From Alphaproteobacteria bacterium (GTDB lineage Bacteria > Pseudomonadota > Alphaproteobacteria > Puniceispirillales > Puniceispirillaceae), in assembly GCA_011525265.1 (NCBI GenBank), contig WTHV01000155.1, forward strand, positions 9,465 to 22,134: a stretch of DNA of 12,670 nt. The letters are read 5' to 3'. Position numbers and translations under genes: made by a program. Positions 1 to 7,024 of the stretch are shown here, piece by piece; the first letter of the stretch is position 1, and each line of letters begins with the position of its first letter. Below the pieces are notes generated by a model, which made no database searches, was not told the origin of the DNA, and worked only from the letters and a program-made list of their open reading frames with translations.

Positions 1-737
1 GCCATACGGCCAAATGTCTCACGAATATCTTGTGCTGATAAAAGCGGGTCTGGGTTCGCGTTTGGCCCTTCTGGGTTAACGTAAATCAAGCCCATCTGCA
101 CGGCAGCAAGCGGATTTTCAAGATCTTGTCTTGTATCACCATAACGGTTATCGCCAAGCCATGTATCTTCGGCACCCCAATAGATGTCTTTTTCTGGATG
201 CCAGATATCTGGACGGCCAAGGGCTGTACCATGATTTGGACCGCCCATTGATTCCACGGCCACATTACCAGCGACAATCAGCAAATCTGCCCATGACAGC
301 TTATTGCCGTATTTTTGCTTGATCGGCCAAAGAAGGCGGCGCGCCTTATCAAGGTTGCCATTATCAGGCCAAGAGTTCAAAGGGGCAAAACGCTGTGCGC
401 CTGTTCCCCCGCCACCACGGCCATCACCTGTGCGATATGTACCTGCGGCGTGCCATGTCATGCGAATGAAGAATGGGCCATAATGACCATAATCAGCAGG
501 CCACCACTCTTGAGAATTTGTCATAAGCACTTCTAGGTCAGCTTTCAGCGCCTTCATATCAAGCGTCTTGACCAAGGCCGCATAATCAAAACCTGCACCA
601 AGCGGATTTGATTTTGAATCATGCTGGCGCAAAATATCAAGGTTTAGCGCATTCGGCCACCAATCAACATTTTCAGTGCCTGACTGTGATGTTGTCACAC
701 TGCCATGCATCACAGGGCATTTGCTTATTTCATTCAT
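1..737 (-). CDS. katG: catalase-peroxidase KatG, N-terminal part (cut by window edge)
   Basis: Haem catalase-peroxidase that removes hydrogen peroxide, partial: 245 complete codons are present and the C-terminal two thirds lie outside the window. I translated the reverse strand by hand from the ATG at 737 and found an open frame to the edge, starting MNEISKCPVMHG. The distal haem-pocket triad is visible in RMTWHAAGTYR (Arg92, Trp95, His96). Tyr219 (in LIYVNPEGP) and Met245 (in ETFGRM) match the residues that, with the distal Trp, form the family's Met-Tyr-Trp crosslink needed for catalase activity, so the visible active site is intact. The start is supported by GGAGAG at 742-747, a few bases upstream of the ATG, and by the usual short N-terminus before the WWP motif. 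It lies 212 bases downstream of glmS on the same strand, a gap large enough for its own promoter. The family identity is clear; only completeness is unknown. Confidence 0.96.
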   Translation of the reverse strand, partial: MNEISKCPVMHGSVTTSQSGTENVDWWPNALNLDILRQHDSKSNPLGAGFDYAALVKTLDMKALKADLEVLMTNSQEWWPADYGHYGPFFIRMTWHAAGTYRTGDGRGGGGTGAQRFAPLNSWPDNGNLDKARRLLWPIKQKYGNKLSWADLLIVAGNVAVESMGGPNHGTALGRPDIWHPEKDIYWGAEDTWLGDNRYGDTRQDLENPLAAVQMGLIYVNPEGPNANPDPLLSAQDIRETFGRM

Positions 738-741
738 GAAA

Positions 742-747
742 CTCTCC
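742..747 (-). promoter_or_regulatory. ribosome binding site of katG
   Basis: On the minus strand GGAGAG is followed by TTTC and then the ATG at 737. The purine-rich core and spacing fit a standard Shine-Dalgarno site and fix the katG start. Confidence 0.7.
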
Positions 748-814
748 AGAGTTGAGACGTTAGAATTCTTGGATAATCACTGTCTTTTTGCCCAATGGCC
801 AAAAGCAGTGCTGT

Positions 815-832
815 ATCGATAAAAATATCGAT
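815..832. promoter_or_regulatory. 18-bp palindrome upstream of katG, candidate operator
   Basis: A perfect inverted repeat with arms ATCGATA (815-821) and TATCGAT (826-832) around AAAA lies 77 bases upstream of the katG ATG, in non-coding DNA. Dyads of this kind are typical binding sites for dimeric regulators. katG is commonly controlled by OxyR or Fur-type proteins, so a peroxide- or iron-responsive operator is plausible, but the site does not spell a consensus I can name with certainty. The symmetry is seen directly; the role is inferred. No convincing -35/-10 pair could be fixed beside it. Confidence 0.4.
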
Positions 833-876
833 CTAGACCTGCATAAGTCAAGCCATTTGGTGAAGTTTTCAGAGCT

Positions 877-905
877 GTTTTCCACCTATTGGATGAGGGG
901 AAAAC
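877..905 (-). terminator. hairpin downstream of glmS, possible terminator without a clear U-tract
   Basis: Read on the minus strand, GTTTTCC then CCT pair with AGG and GGAAAAC across an 8-base loop, giving about 10 base pairs with one bulged T. It starts 45 bases past the glmS stop codon. No run of T follows it on the minus strand, so it is not a textbook intrinsic terminator. It could protect the glmS mRNA 3' end or act with Rho. An alternative is a structure in a long katG 5' leader. Confidence 0.35.
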
Positions 906-949
906 GAGGGTCAGGCATAGGCTAGTTTCGTTAGCTTCAACCTGCCCCC

Positions 950-2770
950 CTACTCCACCGTCACAGACTTGGCCAAATTTCTTGGTTGGTCGACATCTGT
1001 GCCTTTTTCGGAAGCTGTCAGATAGGCCAAGATTTGCATTGGCAGGGTTGTGATGAAAGGCATCAGATACTCCCCGCAATCTGGCAAGCGGCAGGTATGG
1101 GTTGCGAAATCAACATCATCTGCGACAGACTCTGCGGCAAACAAGATAATTGTTGCACCTCGTGCTTGGGCTTCTTTTAAGTTCGAAATCACCTTTGGCG
1201 CAAGCGCATCTGACCCCAGCAAGCTGATAACAGGCAGCCCATCTTCAATAAGGGCGATTGGCCCATGTTTCATCTCACCCGCGGCAAACCCTTCTGCATG
1301 AACATAAGAGAGCTCTTTGAGCTTTAAGGCGCCTTCAAGGGCAATCGGAAACAGGCTGTCACGTCCTAAAAATAGGCATGATGATACCCGCGCCAAATCA
1401 TGTGCCACAGGGCGCAATTCATCAAATAAGGAAAATGTCTTGCCAACCATTGATGGCAGGCTTTTCATCTCTTCATGCAAGGCGCTTGCCTCATCAGGTG
1501 AGAGGGCACCATTGGCACGCCCAATCGCGATTGCTAACGCCAAAAGGGCTGTTAATTGGGCGATAAAGGCTTTGGTAGAGGCCACACCAATTTCTGGCCC
1601 TGCTCTTGTTGGCAGGATGGCATCTGCTTCTCTTGCGATGGTGCTATGATCTACATTGACAAGCCCAATCGTGCTAAGGCCTTGCTCTTGTGCGTAACGC
1701 ATCGCCATAAGCGTATCAAGGCTTTCGCCTGATTGAGAGATGGCAATCGCATGTGTCAAATGAGATGAGACAGGCGCACGATAGCGATATTCAGACGCCA
1801 CCTCCACATTAACAGGCACACCGGCAAGGCGTTCAATCCAATAGCGCGCCACTTGACCAGCATAATTTGATGTACCAGCGGCCAGAAAGACAATGCCCTT
1901 AATCTGTTGTAATTGCTCATCGGTCAGGCCAGCTGTTAAGGCACCCGCATCATCTGTCATAGCAGCGAGCGTATGGGTAATCGCATCAGGCTGTTCATGG
2001 ATTTCCTTTTCCATGAAATGGCGATACCCCCCTTTTGATACAAGTCCAGGACTAGCGGCAACAATCACTTCCTCGCGGTTCACAAGATTATGATCGCCAT
2101 CATAAATTTCTGCCCCCTCTTGACGAATAATCGCATAATCATTGTCTTTGAGGTAAATCACACGCCTTGTTTGTTCTGACATTGCCATCGCATCAGAGGC
2201 CACAAAACAAGCATCCTCACCCACCCCAATTGCCAATGGCGAGGCATTACGCGCCACAAGCAAGCAGTCAGGAAAATCCTTGGTGATAATCGCAAGTGCA
2301 TAGGCACCATCAAGCTCTTCAAGCACCGCACGCAACAGCGCGGCTGGCTTATCATATGTTTTCAGTTTTTCAACAACCAGATGGCCAATCACTTCACTAT
2401 CTGTATCAGAGACAAAGTGATACCCTTGCGCACTCAGCGTCTCGCGCAATTCACGGTAATTCTCGATAATGCCATTATGAACCACCACAACATTATCTGA
2501 TGATGTGTGCGGATGTGCGTTAAGATGCGTAACACCACCATGTGTGGCCCATCTTGTATGACCAATGCCGCTTGTCCCAGACACTGTGTGCTGTGCCATC
2601 TTATCGGTAAGATTTTTGAGCTTGCCAACAGCTTTTTCAACAAAGATGCTATCCCCATTCAGCAAAGCGATGCCAGAGCTATCATAGCCGCGATATTCAA
2701 GACGCTTTAAGCCTTCCAGCAAAATATCTGCGCTATCACCTGTCCCAATATGTCCGACAATTCCACACAT
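950..2770 (-). CDS. glmS: glutamine--fructose-6-phosphate aminotransferase (isomerizing)
   Basis: Cytoplasmic enzyme that converts fructose-6-phosphate and glutamine to glucosamine-6-phosphate, the first committed step to UDP-GlcNAc. The 606-residue length matches the family (about 609 in E. coli). After removal of Met1, Cys2 (MCGIVGHIG) is the N-terminal nucleophile of the glutaminase domain, which spans roughly residues 2-220 and includes HTRWATHG and HNGIIENY. Two SIS sugar-isomerase domains follow: GTSNYAGQVARYW, SQSGESLDT and GPEIGVASTKAF in the first, and the second with HAEGFAAGEMKHGPIALIE. The C-terminal tail NLAKSVTVE carries the conserved Lys601 that contacts the sugar. The ATG at 2770 is preceded by AAGGG with a 6-base spacer, and the catalytic Cys fixes this start. 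It is divergent from glmU, the later step of the same pathway, with 146 bases between the two start codons. No glmS ribozyme is apparent upstream. Confidence 0.98.
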   Translation of the reverse strand: MCGIVGHIGTGDSADILLEGLKRLEYRGYDSSGIALLNGDSIFVEKAVGKLKNLTDKMAQHTVSGTSGIGHTRWATHGGVTHLNAHPHTSSDNVVVVHNGIIENYRELRETLSAQGYHFVSDTDSEVIGHLVVEKLKTYDKPAALLRAVLEELDGAYALAIITKDFPDCLLVARNASPLAIGVGEDACFVASDAMAMSEQTRRVIYLKDNDYAIIRQEGAEIYDGDHNLVNREEVIVAASPGLVSKGGYRHFMEKEIHEQPDAITHTLAAMTDDAGALTAGLTDEQLQQIKGIVFLAAGTSNYAGQVARYWIERLAGVPVNVEVASEYRYRAPVSSHLTHAIAISQSGESLDTLMAMRYAQEQGLSTIGLVNVDHSTIAREADAILPTRAGPEIGVASTKAFIAQLTALLALAIAIGRANGALSPDEASALHEEMKSLPSMVGKTFSLFDELRPVAHDLARVSSCLFLGRDSLFPIALEGALKLKELSYVHAEGFAAGEMKHGPIALIEDGLPVISLLGSDALAPKVISNLKEAQARGATIILFAAESVADDVDFATHTCRLPDCGEYLMPFITTLPMQILAYLTASEKGTDVDQPRNLAKSVTVE

Positions 2771-2880
2771 AAAATACCCTTTTGGAATAACTTTGCTAAC
2801 CTAGCGCATCACGCCTTGAATCTCTTCTTTACAGTCATAACGAAATTCTCTCACCAGTGCCAGTGTGATGTTGAATTCTT

Positions 2881-2916
2881 TTGAAAAATCATATGGCTAG
2901 GCCTATAATTAGAGCC
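2881..2916 (+). promoter_or_regulatory. sigma70-type promoter of glmU
   Basis: TTGAAA at 2881-2886 (5 of 6 to the -35 consensus) and TATAAT at 2904-2909 (6 of 6 to the -10) are separated by exactly 17 bases. Transcription would be expected to start about seven bases past the -10, at 2916 or 2917, where the glmU ATG begins. This is the best promoter in the window. A tandem repeat of CCAGTG at 2854-2865, flanked by TCAC and GTGA, sits just upstream of the -35 and might be a regulator site. No equally clear promoter was found for divergent glmS. Confidence 0.75.
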
Positions 2917-4263
2917 ATGATGACTGAGACAAAATTTACGAGCTTTATTCTTGCGGCAGGCCATGGAACACGTATGCGCTCCGATCTGGCAAAACCACTT
3001 CACAAAATTGGTGCCAAGCCAATGCTTGGATGGGTGATTGAAACAGCCCATGCCGCAGGTAGCAATGCTGTTTGTGTGGTAACAGCGCCCCATCATAATG
3101 ATATTGAGGCCTATCTTCAAAGCGCCTATTCAAGCGTTACAGCTGTAAAGCAAAAAGACGCACTTGGCACAGGCCATGCCGCCCAAACAGCCTTATCAGC
3201 GATTGGCACACAAAACCAACCAGTGCTTGTGCTTTTTGGTGACACGCCGCTTATCACGGCAGAAACCTGCCAAAGGCTGGCAGATGAGATAGCACAAGGT
3301 GCAGATGTCTGTGTGCTTGGCTTTGAGACAACAACGCCAACAGGCTATGGTCGCCTTGTTAAAGATGACCAAGGCCAGCTGAGTGCCATTATTGAAGAAG
3401 CTGATGCAGATGAGGCACAAAAAGCGATTAGACTTGTAAATGCCGGTGTGATGGCGTTCTCTGCCGAGATGGCTGATGAGCATCTTGCAAGCCTGACAAA
3501 TGATAATGCCCAAGGTGAATATTACCTTACCGATATGGTAGCGATTGCTGTTGCGAATGAGAAAAAAGTCACCAGTGTGACAGCACAATCTGATGAAGTG
3601 CAAGGCGTTAATAGCCGCGCTGATCTTGCCAAAGTAGAAGCCGCCTTGCAGGGGCGTTTGCGTGATGCCGCCATGGCAATGGGCGTCACTTTGCAAGCGC
3701 CTGAGACTGTTTTCTTATCATCTGATACCATTTTTGAAAAAGACTCAATAATCGAGCCTCATGTTGTGATTGGGCAAGGTTGCACAATCAAGCAAGGTGC
3801 TTGTATCAGAGCTTTCTCTCACCTAGAGGGCGCTGTTATTGGCAAAGATACGATCATTGGCCCCTATGCGCGCCTGCGCCCGGGGGCAGTGCTTGCTGAT
3901 AACGTCAAAATTGGGAATTTTGTGGAGATCAAGAAGGCCATTCTTGACGATGGCGCAAAGGTCAATCACCTCTCTTATATCGGTGATGCCACCATCGGCG
4001 CAGGTGCAAATATTGGTGCGGGTACGATAACCTGTAATTATGATGGCTATGATAAATTCAAGACACAGATTGGCAAAGGGGCATTTATTGGCTCAAACAC
4101 AGCGCTTGTTGCTCCTGTCAGTGTGGGAGATGGTGCGATAATTGGCGCAGGTTCAACTATTACCAAAGATGTCACATCAGATGACCTTGCTTTGACAAGA
4201 GCACCGCAGAAAATAGTGCCGCAAGGTGGCGCAAAATTCCGAAGCCGCAAAAGCAAATCTTAA
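2917..4263 (+). CDS. glmU: bifunctional glucosamine-1-phosphate acetyltransferase / UDP-GlcNAc pyrophosphorylase
   Basis: Cytoplasmic enzyme that acetylates glucosamine-1-phosphate and joins it to UTP, giving UDP-GlcNAc for peptidoglycan and lipid A. From the ATG at 2917 it has 448 residues (E. coli 456). The N-terminal nucleotidyltransferase shows LAAGHGTRM with RSDLAKPLHK (residues 12-30), QKDALGTGHAAQ, LFGDTPL, NAGVMAF and GEYYLTDM. The C-terminal left-handed beta-helix of hexapeptide repeats includes YARLRPGA and NHLSYIGDATIG, whose His351 matches the acetyltransferase catalytic base, then GAGTITCNYDGYDK. A TTG at 2881 would extend the frame by 12 residues, but it is the -35 box of a strong promoter and the added residues do not look like GlmU. 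ATGs at 2917 and 2920 are adjacent and no Shine-Dalgarno site precedes either, so translation may be leaderless. hldE follows 24 bases downstream and is probably co-transcribed. Confidence 0.97.
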   Translation: MMTETKFTSFILAAGHGTRMRSDLAKPLHKIGAKPMLGWVIETAHAAGSNAVCVVTAPHHNDIEAYLQSAYSSVTAVKQKDALGTGHAAQTALSAIGTQNQPVLVLFGDTPLITAETCQRLADEIAQGADVCVLGFETTTPTGYGRLVKDDQGQLSAIIEEADADEAQKAIRLVNAGVMAFSAEMADEHLASLTNDNAQGEYYLTDMVAIAVANEKKVTSVTAQSDEVQGVNSRADLAKVEAALQGRLRDAAMAMGVTLQAPETVFLSSDTIFEKDSIIEPHVVIGQGCTIKQGACIRAFSHLEGAVIGKDTIIGPYARLRPGAVLADNVKIGNFVEIKKAILDDGAKVNHLSYIGDATIGAGANIGAGTITCNYDGYDKFKTQIGKGAFIGSNTALVAPVSVGDGAIIGAGSTITKDVTSDDLALTRAPQKIVPQGGAKFRSRKSKS

Positions 4264-4273
4264 GGACAATAAT

Positions 4274-4291
4274 ATGAGTGTGGAAGTATGA
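4274..4291 (+). CDS. five-codon mini-ORF (MSVEV) overlapping the hldE start
   Basis: An ATG at 4274 has a good ribosome binding site (AAGGA at 4262-4266, 7-base spacer) but reads only five codons before a TGA that overlaps the hldE ATG in the arrangement ATGA (4288-4291). The hldE ATG itself has GGAAG almost touching it, too close for normal initiation. The mini-ORF may deliver ribosomes to hldE by translational coupling. Alternatives are a chance ATG, or a relic of an earlier, longer hldE start now out of frame. The sequence facts are direct; the function is inferred. Confidence 0.35.
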   Translation: MSVEV

Positions 4292-5727
4292 ATGTGAGTG
4301 CAAGCAACGCGGCCATCTATCTTGATGATATTTGCGGTCAACATATTCTTGTCATTGGTGATTTAATGCTCGACCGCTTTATTGATGGCACTGTGGAGCG
4401 CATCTCACCAGAAGCCCCTGTGCCCATTTTAAGCAAAAGCAGCACCCATACTATGCCAGGTGGTGCGGCGAATGTTGCGCGCAATATTTGCCAGCTTGGG
4501 GCGACTTGCACCCTTATCGGCATCACAGGCGCTGATAAAGCAGCAGAAGAGCTAAGAGACGCGCTAGATAATGTAGCAGCCCTATCATATCGCCCTATAA
4601 CATCATCACAACGCCCGACCACCACAAAGACACGCTTTCGCTCAGGCGCTCAGCAAATTATGCGCCTTGATGAGGAAATCACCTCTGCCCTTTCAGATAA
4701 AGATAGCGCAAAGCTTATCGACATAAGCGATGAAGAAGTCAAAAATGCGGCTGTGATTATCTTGTCTGACTATGCAAAAGGATGCCTGACAAAAAAGGTC
4801 ATTAGCCACATTATCGACCTTGCAAAAGACCATGATATTCCAGTTATCATTGACCCCAAATCAGACGATTTTTCCCTTTATCGCGGCGCCTATCTTGTGA
4901 CGCCAAACCTCTCAGAGCTTATCACTGCAACAGGCCTCACAGATACAGATGATGCCGCAATCCAAAATGCCGCAAATGGCTTACGCACTGCGCATGAGAT
5001 TGATAATATCCTGACCACCCTATCTGCCAGAGGTATGCGCCTTGATGGTGATAATATTGCGGCACATACCCCCTCTTTGACCAAAGATGTGTTTGATGTC
5101 TCAGGAGCAGGCGATACGGTAGTCGCCGCCATAGCTTGCGCCATTGCTGCCTCAGCGCCGCTAACCGACGCTATGATTTTAGCCAATCACGCGGCGAGCA
5201 TTGTGGTATCAAAGCCTGGCACTGCTGTCTGTTGTGCTGGTGAACTCATCGCCTCTTGCGCCAAAGAGCATGAGGTCAAATCAACCTTAGATGATCATCA
5301 GCAGATGATTGCCACATGGCGCGAACAAGGTCAGCGCATTGGTTTTACCAACGGGTGCTTTGACTTGCTTCACGCCGGCCATATGCATAGCCTGCGCGAG
5401 GCGCGCAAACATTGTGATAGACTTATCATCGCGGTTAATTCAGATAGGAGTGTGGCCAAACTCAAAGGCCCTTCACGCCCTATTCAAAAGCAAGATACCC
5501 GCGCATTTGTGCTAGGCCATCTGCCCTATTGTGATGCCGTTATCATTTTTGATGAACAGACACCTCTTACTCTAATTGAAGCGATTAGCCCTGACAGGCT
5601 CATTAAGGGCGGTGATTATAAGCCAGAAGAGATTGTGGGCGCTGATCATGTCCGCAAAAAAGGCGGCGATGTCGTGACCATTGACTTATTAAATGGTCAT
5701 TCCACCACCGCCTTTTTATCACAATAA
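4288..5727 (+). CDS. hldE: bifunctional heptose-7-phosphate kinase / heptose-1-phosphate adenylyltransferase
   Basis: Makes the ADP-heptose precursor of the lipopolysaccharide inner core: the N-terminal domain phosphorylates D-glycero-beta-D-manno-heptose 7-phosphate and the C-terminal domain transfers AMP to heptose 1-phosphate. The 479 residues match E. coli HldE (477). Residues 1 to about 320 are a PfkB/ribokinase fold with VIGDLMLDRF, MPGGAANVARN (about 57-66) and the signature DVSGAGDT, whose Asp276 is the expected catalytic base. From about residue 340 comes a cytidylyltransferase-type domain with FTNGCFDLLHAGH, including the nucleotide-binding HAGH at 362-365, and IKGGDYKPEE. Both active sites look complete. 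No in-frame start exists upstream before a stop, so the ATG at 4288 is favoured. Its gene lies 24 bases after glmU and overlaps a five-codon mini-ORF. Its last codons contain a terminator-like inverted repeat, and it converges on bacA with 22 bases between the stops. Confidence 0.96.
   Translation: MNVSASNAAIYLDDICGQHILVIGDLMLDRFIDGTVERISPEAPVPILSKSSTHTMPGGAANVARNICQLGATCTLIGITGADKAAEELRDALDNVAALSYRPITSSQRPTTTKTRFRSGAQQIMRLDEEITSALSDKDSAKLIDISDEEVKNAAVIILSDYAKGCLTKKVISHIIDLAKDHDIPVIIDPKSDDFSLYRGAYLVTPNLSELITATGLTDTDDAAIQNAANGLRTAHEIDNILTTLSARGMRLDGDNIAAHTPSLTKDVFDVSGAGDTVVAAIACAIAASAPLTDAMILANHAASIVVSKPGTAVCCAGELIASCAKEHEVKSTLDDHQQMIATWREQGQRIGFTNGCFDLLHAGHMHSLREARKHCDRLIIAVNSDRSVAKLKGPSRPIQKQDTRAFVLGHLPYCDAVIIFDEQTPLTLIEAISPDRLIKGGDYKPEEIVGADHVRKKGGDVVTIDLLNGHSTTAFLSQ
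5656..5717. terminator. nested inverted repeat at the hldE 3' end, candidate bidirectional terminator
   Basis: Outer arms AAAAAGGCGG (5657-5666) and CCGCCTTTTT (5708-5717) enclose an inner stem TGACCATT (5675-5682) / AATGGTCA (5692-5699) with a 9-base loop, and symmetrical 9-base gaps separate the two stems. Each strand ends the outer arm with a run of T (five on plus, six on minus), so it could stop hldE transcripts from the left and bacA transcripts from the right. It lies almost wholly inside the last 24 codons of hldE, where a terminator is unexpected. The 9-by-9 internal loop weakens the fold; the role is inferred. Confidence 0.45.
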
Positions 5728-5749
5728 GGCAAGGGTTTTAACAGGCTGC

Positions 5750-7006
5750 CTAATCTTCAGCCGCCATCCCTTTTTCCATATATTCAATATCTTCTGATGG
5801 TAATGCCTTATCAGATAAGGTTGCCTCAAAAGCTTGAAGACGCTTATAGATCGAAATCAATTCAATGATTGTCGTCCAGCTATTGACCAAAAATTGGAAC
5901 GAATTTGATACTTGTCCAAAGGCTGAGAGAATTTGAGTCATGATACCAAAGGTAATCTGACCAGCCGCAATTGTTGGAATCAGGATCAACGTCGCAAATA
6001 CATTATCGGTCTGCAAATATAAACCACGTGCCACATTAAAATAGGCATAGTGGAAATAGATGCGGAAATAATTGCGTCTGACATTATTGAATAGCTCGTT
6101 CAATGTCGGCGGTGTTGCGCGGTTCTCATCATCCTCGCCATAAACAAGCTCTTTACGAAAGGCGGCTTCAACACGCTGATTACGGAATTGCAAGCCTGGC
6201 AATTTAATGCCAACCACAGCAAGCAATGTGGTGCCAAATAGCGCCCACAACACAGCCGCTGTCACCAATGGTGCGGGAATAGCGCCGACAAATGGCAATT
6301 CGGTGACATGAACTGATAGGCTGAGCAAGACAGGCAAGAAGGCAAATAACGTCATCACAGAATCAACAATATTCACACCAAGCCCTTCCATAATACCTGA
6401 AAAGCGCATGGTATCTTCTTGGATACGCTGAGAGGCCCCCTCAATATGGCGTAGGCGTGCCCAGTGCGATGTATAAAAATCATTCATAGCTGTGCGCCAT
6501 CTGAAGATATAGTGCGATACGAAAAAGCGTGTCAGCACATAGACAACCATCCAAATTGACGCAATTTCAAAAAACACCCCAATCAGCCCCATTAGTTCTG
6601 ATACAGGAACTGTTTCTTCGCCACCTAACGCTGTTTGCAGCCGGTCATAAAAAGGGCGATACCAATTATTAATGGCAACAGAGACTTGCACACTAAAATA
6701 GGTCGAAAATAAAATGACGATTGAGCCAGCCAATGACCACCACTGCCATTTATGAGGTGATAATCGAAACCAGACGGCACAAAAAATGGCACAGATAGCC
6801 ACAAAATAAAGATAAAACCACAAAAATTCTGCCGTAACAAAATAGCCTAGCCCAATGATTGGTGGCGCATCTGCTGCGGCAAAGGTAAAGCCAAGTGCAG
6901 AGCCAATTGTATCGCCAACTGTGTACCAAATGAACACCGTAAAGGCCGCCCACAGGATAGCGCTTGTGAATAATAATTTAGGTCTTGGAAAGAATGAATC
7001 AAACAT
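5750..7006 (-). CDS. bacA: SbmA/BacA-family peptide transporter
   Basis: Inner-membrane, proton-driven importer of peptides such as proline-rich antimicrobial peptides and microcins. In rhizobia and Brucella BacA is also required for normal very-long-chain fatty acid content of lipid A and for chronic host infection. The 418 residues begin MFDSFFPRPK, the typical N-terminus of the family. Several hydrophobic membrane segments follow (for example about 12-30, 58-80, 91-110 and 140-160). Family motifs are YFSVQVSVAINNWYRPFYD (about 103-121), FRWRTAMNDFY (168-178) and RLRHIEGASQRIQEDTMRFS (184-203). There is no Walker A or B ATPase domain, which separates it from the ABC-type BacA-related proteins. 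The ATG at 7006 is chosen over a TTG at 7021 because GGGAG (7012-7016) lies 5 bases upstream of the ATG and because the family starts here. It begins 18 bases after the rodA stop and is probably the last gene of that operon. Confidence 0.94.
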   Translation of the reverse strand: MFDSFFPRPKLLFTSAILWAAFTVFIWYTVGDTIGSALGFTFAAADAPPIIGLGYFVTAEFLWFYLYFVAICAIFCAVWFRLSPHKWQWWSLAGSIVILFSTYFSVQVSVAINNWYRPFYDRLQTALGGEETVPVSELMGLIGVFFEIASIWMVVYVLTRFFVSHYIFRWRTAMNDFYTSHWARLRHIEGASQRIQEDTMRFSGIMEGLGVNIVDSVMTLFAFLPVLLSLSVHVTELPFVGAIPAPLVTAAVLWALFGTTLLAVVGIKLPGLQFRNQRVEAAFRKELVYGEDDENRATPPTLNELFNNVRRNYFRIYFHYAYFNVARGLYLQTDNVFATLILIPTIAAGQITFGIMTQILSAFGQVSNSFQFLVNSWTTIIELISIYKRLQAFEATLSDKALPSEDIEYMEKGMAAED

Positions 7007-7011
7007 AACTA

Positions 7012-7016
7012 CTCCC
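7012..7016 (-). promoter_or_regulatory. ribosome binding site of bacA
   Basis: On the minus strand GGGAG followed by TAGTT precedes the ATG at 7006. It selects this ATG over the TTG at 7021, which lies upstream of the site. Confidence 0.7.
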
Positions 7017-7024
7017 AACAAATA

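Noticed and set aside
922..940. Small AGGCTA/TAGCTT inverted repeat just past glmS
   Set aside because: Pairs only with a wobble on the plus strand and is interrupted by a mismatch on the minus strand, where transcription runs.
777..1079. 100-residue minus-strand open frame across the end of glmS
   Set aside because: It is a shifted frame of the glmS 3' end running into non-coding DNA, with no binding site or recognisable motif.
2818..2822. GAATC (CcrM-type GANTC site) in the glmS upstream region
   Set aside because: A single site of this length is expected by chance, and other copies occur inside genes; no evidence here for cell-cycle methylation control.
2771..2880. glmS ribozyme/riboswitch in the glmS leader
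   Set aside because: The 110 bases between glmS and the glmU promoter show no ribozyme core, and the element is known from Firmicutes and relatives.
2881..2916. TTG start giving a 460-residue GlmU
   Set aside because: The TTG is the first half of a strong -35 box and the TATAAT lies within the added codons, so the extension would be upstream of the mRNA start. The added residues also do not resemble a GlmU N-terminus.
3196..3696. 166-residue open frame antisense to glmU
   Set aside because: It lies wholly opposite conserved glmU codons, has no binding site and shows no domain pattern; rich in Cys and His as expected from a complement frame.
7007..7021. TTG start giving a 423-residue BacA
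   Set aside because: The Shine-Dalgarno site GGGAG lies downstream of this TTG and just upstream of the ATG at 7006, and SbmA/BacA proteins typically begin MF-SFFP.
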